Shown: positions 59,693-64,000 of the stretch, piece after piece
Numbering within the stretch: the stretch's first letter is position 1
How the letters are laid out: every line of letters starts with the position of its first letter
Source of the DNA: a bacterium
Lineage (GTDB): Bacteria; UBA8248
Length of the DNA stretch: 64,000 bases
Direction: 5' to 3'
NCBI GenBank assembly: GCA_022825065.1
Contig: JAJDYR010000039.1
Location: forward strand, 110,182 to 174,181
Notes under the pieces: model-generated
The model's database searches: none
What the model was told of the DNA's origin: nothing
Seen by the model: the letters and a program-made list of their open reading frames with translations, nothing else
Position numbers and translations under genes: made by a program

Positions 59693-61126
59693 GCGTGTGG
59701 ATTTCGCCGTCAGGCAGTACGCAGTGACGGCCCAGTAGAGAACGGAGATTTTGGGCGACGAAAAAATGTTCTCGGCTCCGGCCTGGAAACATACGCCGAT
59801 GCATGCGGCCCATCCCCAGGCTTCGGGTGAGCGTATCGAAAGCCGCCCCGTTTTTCTCAGATGAACAAATACCTCGATGAGTCCTCCGGCAATCAGGCCC
59901 AGGAACAAAAAGCCCCCCGGAAAGCCTGTTTCGACGAATGCTTTGAGATAAGAGGAATGGGCGGAAAGCGGCGAAAGATTTTTATCTTTCCCGCTGGAAT
60001 GACTTTTTCCACGGCCCCCGGACCTGTTGGGTTTCCCCAGACTGGAATTCTTTATCCTCCAGGGCGGCGCTTTCAGTTCCTCGTTATCCATGTACTCTCT
60101 CTCGCTTTTCTGAAACGCTTGGGGGAAAAGGCCGTTTCCATGGCCCGCCAGGGGGCGATCTGCGAGCATTTTTCCGCCGACGCGATAGATATAGATTCTG
60201 GGGAGCAGCGATAGGTCTTTGAAGTCTTCGTCATTGGCGGCGATAGCGCCTATGGACAGAATCAAAAAAGCGGGAAGAACGTGCTTGAGGAAACGTGTCC
60301 CGGAGCGTGAGATGCGGCTGGAAATCATGTCCTCGGGGCATGGGTTTGTGAAATATAAAACCAGCGAAAAGCAAATGGCGAAGCCCAATGCTCCTCCATA
60401 GCTGCCCGTCGAAGCCAAAACGACGAGATGCGCGGCGAGAATGGCAGACGCCGCCGGGCTTGATAACGTGCGGTAAACCAGCGGGTAGAGAGTCGCCCAT
60501 AGAACCAGATAGGCGGCGAGAAAATTCGGATGCCCAATCGGGCCGGGCCGGGAATGAAAGAACGTCCGGGGAAATGGCGAGTACAATAATTCGGCGCCGA
60601 AGCTGTGGTTCGGCCCCCATATTTTCCAGGTGATCTGGTAGGTCAGATTCTGGAAAAAGACCGCCGCCAGCATGATGACGCCGCCGGATAAGACGGCTTT
60701 CAGTATTCCGTTACGCGAGGTTTCATCCGCGCATATATCAAGAAAAACCAGAAAGGTGACGAGATAGGCTATCGTTTCGGCGAGGCCCCAGAATTGTTGT
60801 TTCAAAGGAGCGCCGCTCAGCCATGCCGCAATGAGACTCCAGACGATGTAGACGAGCCAGATGTAGCAGAAAATCGGTTTGCTCTTGAAATGAACGTGTT
60901 TTCTGTTTCTTAGGACATGCCACGCGAATCCCGAAGCCAGGGCCAGGAGCGCTGTTTTGTCGTATGAGATGCTCCTTTTCGTATCGCCGAAGGCGACCTC
61001 GATGTTTACAAGCGGGTTCAGGAACAAAAACAGAGCACCTGCGGCACCGAGGTTGTACAGGCTCGTCCAGAAGACCGCGGCAGCGCCGATAGCCATGGCG
61101 CCATAAGCCAGGAACGAAGGATTCAT
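59678..61126 (-). CDS. second O-antigen ligase/polymerase-like membrane protein
   Basis: A 482-residue polytopic protein. The O-antigen ligase pattern is in HSRPGPIGHPNFLAAYLVLW and ADRPLAGHGNGLFPQAF, followed by a loop with many charged residues (about 345-385) and HSSYLKAFVETGFPGGFLFLGLIAGG. It converges on the previous gene with a 15-base overlap at the stops. ATG 61126 is preferred over a TTG three bases upstream. One of the pair may be the polymerase and the other the ligase. Confidence 0.75.
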   Translation of the reverse strand: MNPSFLAYGAMAIGAAAVFWTSLYNLGAAGALFLFLNPLVNIEVAFGDTKRSISYDKTALLALASGFAWHVLRNRKHVHFKSKPIFCYIWLVYIVWSLIAAWLSGAPLKQQFWGLAETIAYLVTFLVFLDICADETSRNGILKAVLSGGVIMLAAVFFQNLTYQITWKIWGPNHSFGAELLYSPFPRTFFHSRPGPIGHPNFLAAYLVLWATLYPLVYRTLSSPAASAILAAHLVVLASTGSYGGALGFAICFSLVLYFTNPCPEDMISSRISRSGTRFLKHVLPAFLILSIGAIAANDEDFKDLSLLPRIYIYRVGGKMLADRPLAGHGNGLFPQAFQKSEREYMDNEELKAPPWRIKNSSLGKPNRSGGRGKSHSSGKDKNLSPLSAHSSYLKAFVETGFPGGFLFLGLIAGGLIEVFVHLRKTGRLSIRSPEAWGWAACIGVCFQAGAENIFSSPKISVLYWAVTAYCLTAKSTRSENP

Positions 61127-61836
61127 CAAGGGAAAATGGCCTCCAGGGAGCGGAGACTTTCTTGAAAAGAACCGAAAATCTCACACCTTCATGATCGATA
61201 AAAACGTATATGCCTCAAAATTCTTTTGCTTCGCTTAAAGTTGACAACTCTGATTTTTCATCACACTATGCTTTTTGGCATACAATTCATGCGCGTAGAT
61301 TCACAGGCTGCTCGCTGAATTCAAGACGGCTGTCTTCAAGTCGGAGCAAGTGTGAAGCCGCTTCCTGTCGGTAGTGGTCTGCACGCCGACCAGCCCGTCA
61401 AAGGCTCGAGGACTCAGACTCGCTTTTTGCGCCAAAATTCGCGAAGGTTCGATGCTCATGTGTTTTCGTCATCACTCCTCTCATCCAATAACCAGGCCTG
61501 TGGGCTAGTGACCTCTGCGATAGAAGGAAAATCCGCATTTCATCAACTTCCCCCCAAATCCGTCGGAAACAGTCGGCTATTCGTCTTACAACCAGATTCT
61601 TTTCTCGTTTTCATCCACTTTATCTTGTGTGAGGCCATGTCGTATTTTTCGCCTGCGCGGTGGATTATAAATATTGTTTCGGTCGTGCGGCAGCGTTTTC
61701 GTTTTATTTTCGCTATTCATTCGAATATATGGGAATTCGGTTTGGATGTAAAGCGAAAAAGAGCAATCGCTAGATATTTGAGTTCGCATTCGTCGCATCA
61801 TGCTTCATGCGCTCATGAGATGGCTTGAGTTCTCTT
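61127..61836. other. AT-richer intergenic region upstream of the sugar-phosphate transferase gene
   Basis: About 710 bases between divergent genes with no convincing coding frame. A TTGACA at 61241-61246 has only weak -10 matches (TATGCT 20 bases on). TTATAAATATTG at 61664-61675 is another AT-rich spot. It could hold promoters and a long leader for the transferase gene. Confidence 0.4.
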
Positions 61837-62502
61837 ATGGAAGGCCGCGTTCCCTTGGAGTCCGTTTCCGAGAAATTACCCGCCCTGAAGAGCGGCCGGG
61901 TCTTGAGCCGGCGTCAGTTTCTATGCAAACGCACGCTGGATTTGGGGTTCGGGATCACGGTTCTGGTCTTGTTCGTCCCTTTCGGACTCCTTATCGCCAT
62001 CCTGATCAAGCTCGTGAGCGAGGGGCCGGTATTTTATTCCCAGGCCCGCGTCACGCAAGGCGGGAGATTGTTCACTCTCTATAAATTCAGGACCATGCGC
62101 GTGAATGCCGACCAGCCGGAAGGAACCATGTCCACGAAAGAAAACGATCCGAGAATCTATCCGTTCGGGCGTTTCCTGCGCCGATATCATCTCGATGAAT
62201 TTCCCCAGCTCTGGAACGTCATCAAGGGGGATATGAGCATCGTCGGTCCGAGGGCGGAGTACATCAAGACTCTGGAGATAGCCAAGAAGCGCTACCCTGA
62301 ATTCGAATATCGCGAACTCGTTCCGGCGGGAATCACGGGGTGGGCGCAAATCCGGCAGGGCCACGTCGACCAGATTGAAGACTACAGAATCAAGCTCGAG
62401 CACGATTTATACTACATTCTGAATTACTCGTTCTGGATGGACCTGCAAGTGATATTCCTGACGATGCTCACCTTTTTGCGCCTGCGGGGCCATGGCGCCT
62501 AA
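61837..62502 (+). CDS. undecaprenyl-phosphate sugar-phosphate transferase (WcaJ/bacterial sugar transferase family)
   Basis: A 221-residue enzyme (ATG 61837; TTG 61825 is the alternative start). KRTLDLGFGITVLVLFVPFGLLIAILIKL is the single re-entrant membrane helix, then VFYSQARVTQGGRLFTLYKFRTMR, LRRYHLDEFPQLWNVIKGDMSIVGPRAE and the C-terminal PAGITGWAQI. It moves a sugar-1-phosphate onto undecaprenyl phosphate and so starts the glycan repeat unit at the inner membrane. It lacks the N-terminal membrane domain of the long WbaP/WcaJ proteins, as in PglC. Confidence 0.9.
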   Translation: MEGRVPLESVSEKLPALKSGRVLSRRQFLCKRTLDLGFGITVLVLFVPFGLLIAILIKLVSEGPVFYSQARVTQGGRLFTLYKFRTMRVNADQPEGTMSTKENDPRIYPFGRFLRRYHLDEFPQLWNVIKGDMSIVGPRAEYIKTLEIAKKRYPEFEYRELVPAGITGWAQIRQGHVDQIEDYRIKLEHDLYYILNYSFWMDLQVIFLTMLTFLRLRGHGA

Positions 62503-62558
62503 GCAATCATCGCATTGGGCGAAAGACCTCATCTACCATCCGATAGACTACCCGGGGA

Positions 62559-63740
62559 TCAGTTTTCTTCTTCCAGACGATTTTTCCCGGTCGCGCTCAT
62601 GTGCTCATAGAGTTCCAGGATTTTTCCAGTAACGATTTCATCGGAAAACTCCTTTTCCACGATGCTTCGCCCCGCCTCGCCCATTCTTCGCCTCAAGCTG
62701 GAATCCCGGGCCAGCTTACCGATGGCGTCGGCCAGGTTCCTGGCGTCACGAGGCGAGACGCTAAGTCCGTTCACTCCGTCTTTGAGGACCTCCCGGCAGC
62801 CGGGAACCTCGGTTGCCACAAGCGGGCGGGCGCATGCCGCCGCTTCCAGCAGACTTCTCGGGAGTCCCTCTTTGTAATCCGTCGGTAAAACGGCGATGTG
62901 GCAGCCTCGCCAAACTTCGGCCATGTCTTCCCTGTAGCCCCACCATTCGACTTGGCCCTTGCGGTCCCATTGGGATAGCGTACTTTCGGGGATCGTAGAT
63001 GGATTCTTGGGGTCCGGGCTTCCCACCAGCGCCATGCGAATATCCGTGCCCTCATTTTTCAGCAGGGCTGCCGCTTCTACGAATTCATGCACTCCTTTTT
63101 CCGCGAGCATCCGGGAGGCGAGTACCGCCAGGAGTGTGCCCGGGGGCTCCGGCGCTGGATAATAGGAGCGGACGTCGACGCCGGAGCCGCGAACGACGTT
63201 CAGGCGCGATTCTTCGGGAAGCACGTTTTCGAGAAGCATCTCTTTATCGGCGTCGTTCTGCGCGATAACGCGGGTGTTTTTCGCCCGATGCAAACGCCGC
63301 AGCGAGAACAAGACGATTTTTCTCAGAATTTTCAGCTTCAGCGAGTTTTCGGAAAAGAGCGAGCCCAGCCCCAGGAACGAGTTCACGACGAAGGGCGTTT
63401 TGGCGAGACGTGCGGCAATCGAGCCGTGAAGCAGGTTTCTCATACCGAAATGGTGGGCAATTCGGGGGCGATACTTCAGGTAAACGCGAATGAGCTTGAG
63501 CAGGACGAGACATTCTCTCCAAAAACTGATCCCTCCCCTGTTCTCACTCCCCAATGCGACACATTCGATTCCTTCCGCACGAATCCTCTCCATGTATTCT
63601 CCGCCGATTCTCACGCATACGACGACGCGATATCTTGCATCCTTGGCCGCCAGCGCGAGCGCGCGCCTGTGGCTCAGGAAGTATCTGTCCTCTAAATCCA
63701 GTAAAAGCAAAGTTTTACTCATCTCATCGCTCTTGTTCAT
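62559..63740 (-). CDS. GT4 family glycosyltransferase
   Basis: A 393-residue GT-B enzyme with the N-terminal DLEDRYFLSHRRALALAAKD, a linker, and the C-terminal nucleotide-sugar site: ASRMLAEKGVHEFVEAAALL, VEWWGYREDM, HIAVLPTDYKEGLPRSLLEAAACARPLVAT and the GCREVLKDGVNG end. This is close to PglA/WbnK-like retaining transferases. ATG 63740 is taken; MSKT at 63722 is an alternative. It converges with the initiating transferase gene. Confidence 0.87.
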   Translation of the reverse strand: MNKSDEMSKTLLLLDLEDRYFLSHRRALALAAKDARYRVVVCVRIGGEYMERIRAEGIECVALGSENRGGISFWRECLVLLKLIRVYLKYRPRIAHHFGMRNLLHGSIAARLAKTPFVVNSFLGLGSLFSENSLKLKILRKIVLFSLRRLHRAKNTRVIAQNDADKEMLLENVLPEESRLNVVRGSGVDVRSYYPAPEPPGTLLAVLASRMLAEKGVHEFVEAAALLKNEGTDIRMALVGSPDPKNPSTIPESTLSQWDRKGQVEWWGYREDMAEVWRGCHIAVLPTDYKEGLPRSLLEAAACARPLVATEVPGCREVLKDGVNGLSVSPRDARNLADAIGKLARDSSLRRRMGEAGRSIVEKEFSDEIVTGKILELYEHMSATGKNRLEEEN

Positions 63741-63856
63741 CCAGCCAGGATTGAAACATCAATATGCCCCAAAGACAGTATTGCCAGTCCCTGGCACCGG
63801 AGGCATGCTGCTCCCACATTCGGCGGATGGGTTTTGCGTGAAAATAATCCTCTCCT

Positions 63857-64000
63857 CTAACCCGGATATTTCACCAAGTCTTTGGAACGGCCTGATATGA
63901 AGTCGTGGACGGCTTGATTCGGGAGGCGGCCTTCTTCGTCGGCATGATACGATGACGCACGGCGCCCGAGCGGCGCTTTTTCGTCGATTTCGAAGGCTTT
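63857..64000 (-). CDS. 3' end of an unidentified gene, cut by the window edge
   Basis: From the right edge the minus strand is open for 47 codons, ending with a TAG at 63857-63859. The peptide has charged, GC-biased codons like real genes of this locus (KAFEIDEKAPLG at the edge, DFISGRSKDLVKYPG at the end). Too short to identify; it would be co-directional with the GT4 gene, 116 bases upstream of it. Confidence 0.4.
   Translation of the reverse strand, partial: KAFEIDEKAPLGRRASSYHADEEGRLPNQAVHDFISGRSKDLVKYPG

Noticed and set aside
61360..61380. ops/JUMPstart-like sequence (TCGGTAGTGG) upstream of the glycan transferase gene
   Set aside because: Only a short partial match to the enterobacterial element, nearly 470 bases from the gene, with no second support.
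61352..61828. Possible 158-residue protein in the long gap before the sugar-phosphate transferase
   Set aside because: No ribosome site, no family pattern, irregular composition with codons unlike the neighbours.
1..64000. CRISPR arrays, prophage genes, IS transposases
   Set aside because: No regularly spaced repeats, no phage structural or integrase genes and no transposase motifs were seen on either strand.

Overview
This is a 64 kb stretch of a bacterial chromosome from what looks like an uncultivated, GC-rich, Gram-negative lineage. I cannot place it firmly. The mix of thiolase/DUF35 acyl-CoA modules, taurine-type ABC transport, sulfatase, a SelW-type selenoprotein, a UbiA/UbiD/UbiE quinone set and an O-antigen/nonulosonate-type locus would fit Tectomicrobia, Rokubacteria or a Desulfobacterota-like group. 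No phage, plasmid, transposase or CRISPR locus is visible. Gene density is high, many genes overlap by 1-4 bases, and GTG/TTG starts are common.

Layout. (1) 0-4 kb: the 3' part of a UvrC-like gene, then a PaaK-type CoA ligase, a thiolase and a zinc-ribbon DUF35 partner. (2) 4-12.2 kb: a degenerate NtrC-like regulator and a complete UDP-GlcNAc module (a stand-alone GlmU-type uridylyltransferase, a two-domain sugar-nucleotide enzyme, GlmS, a GlmM-like mutase, a separate left-handed beta-helix protein). (3) 12.2-20.3 kb: a PcrA/UvrD helicase, an orphan GatC, a quinone trio (UbiD, UbiA, UbiE/MenG) and an AceE/transketolase-like enzyme. (4) 20.3-29.9 kb, accessory: a DUF5678 plus retropepsin-like pair between 94-bp direct repeats, a secreted unknown, a thermonuclease, a TauABC-type transporter, a decayed second thermonuclease fragment, a sulfatase, an orphan solute-binding protein, and a gene-free block with helically phased short motifs. 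(5) 29.9-32.5 kb: a thiolase beside a fused HMG-CoA-synthase-like/DUF35 protein that seems to lack its catalytic cysteine. (6) 32.7-39.8 kb: a selenoprotein W (in-frame UGA) overlapping a MOSC gene, PhzF, an aminotransferase, a cupin, an orphan CbtB, a cyclase, a CMD protein, and Amt with PII. (7) 40-44.6 kb: a di-haem peroxidase-like cytochrome in one operon with PhnD/PhnC/PhnE-type ABC genes, behind a strong promoter and a DtxR/MntR-like palindrome. (8) 44.7-48.8 kb: acyl-CoA synthetase, M20 amidohydrolase, EamA transporter. (9) 48.9-64 kb: tRNA-Glu followed by a surface-glycan locus with a NeuA-NeuB fusion, a GT2/NeuA-like fusion, LarA-like, AsnB-like, glycosyltransferases, two Wzy/WaaL-like membrane proteins and an initiating sugar-phosphate transferase.

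How it fits together. The amino-sugar module supplies UDP-GlcNAc for wall and surface glycans. The distal locus would build and polymerise a nonulosonic-acid-containing surface polysaccharide. The UbiD/UbiA/UbiE trio builds a respiratory quinone. TauABC and the sulfatase suggest scavenging of organosulfur compounds. The items I find most worth following up are the selenoprotein with its candidate SECIS hairpin, the metalloregulated-looking cytochrome/PhnDCE operon, the retropepsin cassette between direct repeats, the NeuA-NeuB fusion, and the cysteine-less HMGS/DUF35 fusion. Functions are read from sequence motifs and family memory only; no search was run.
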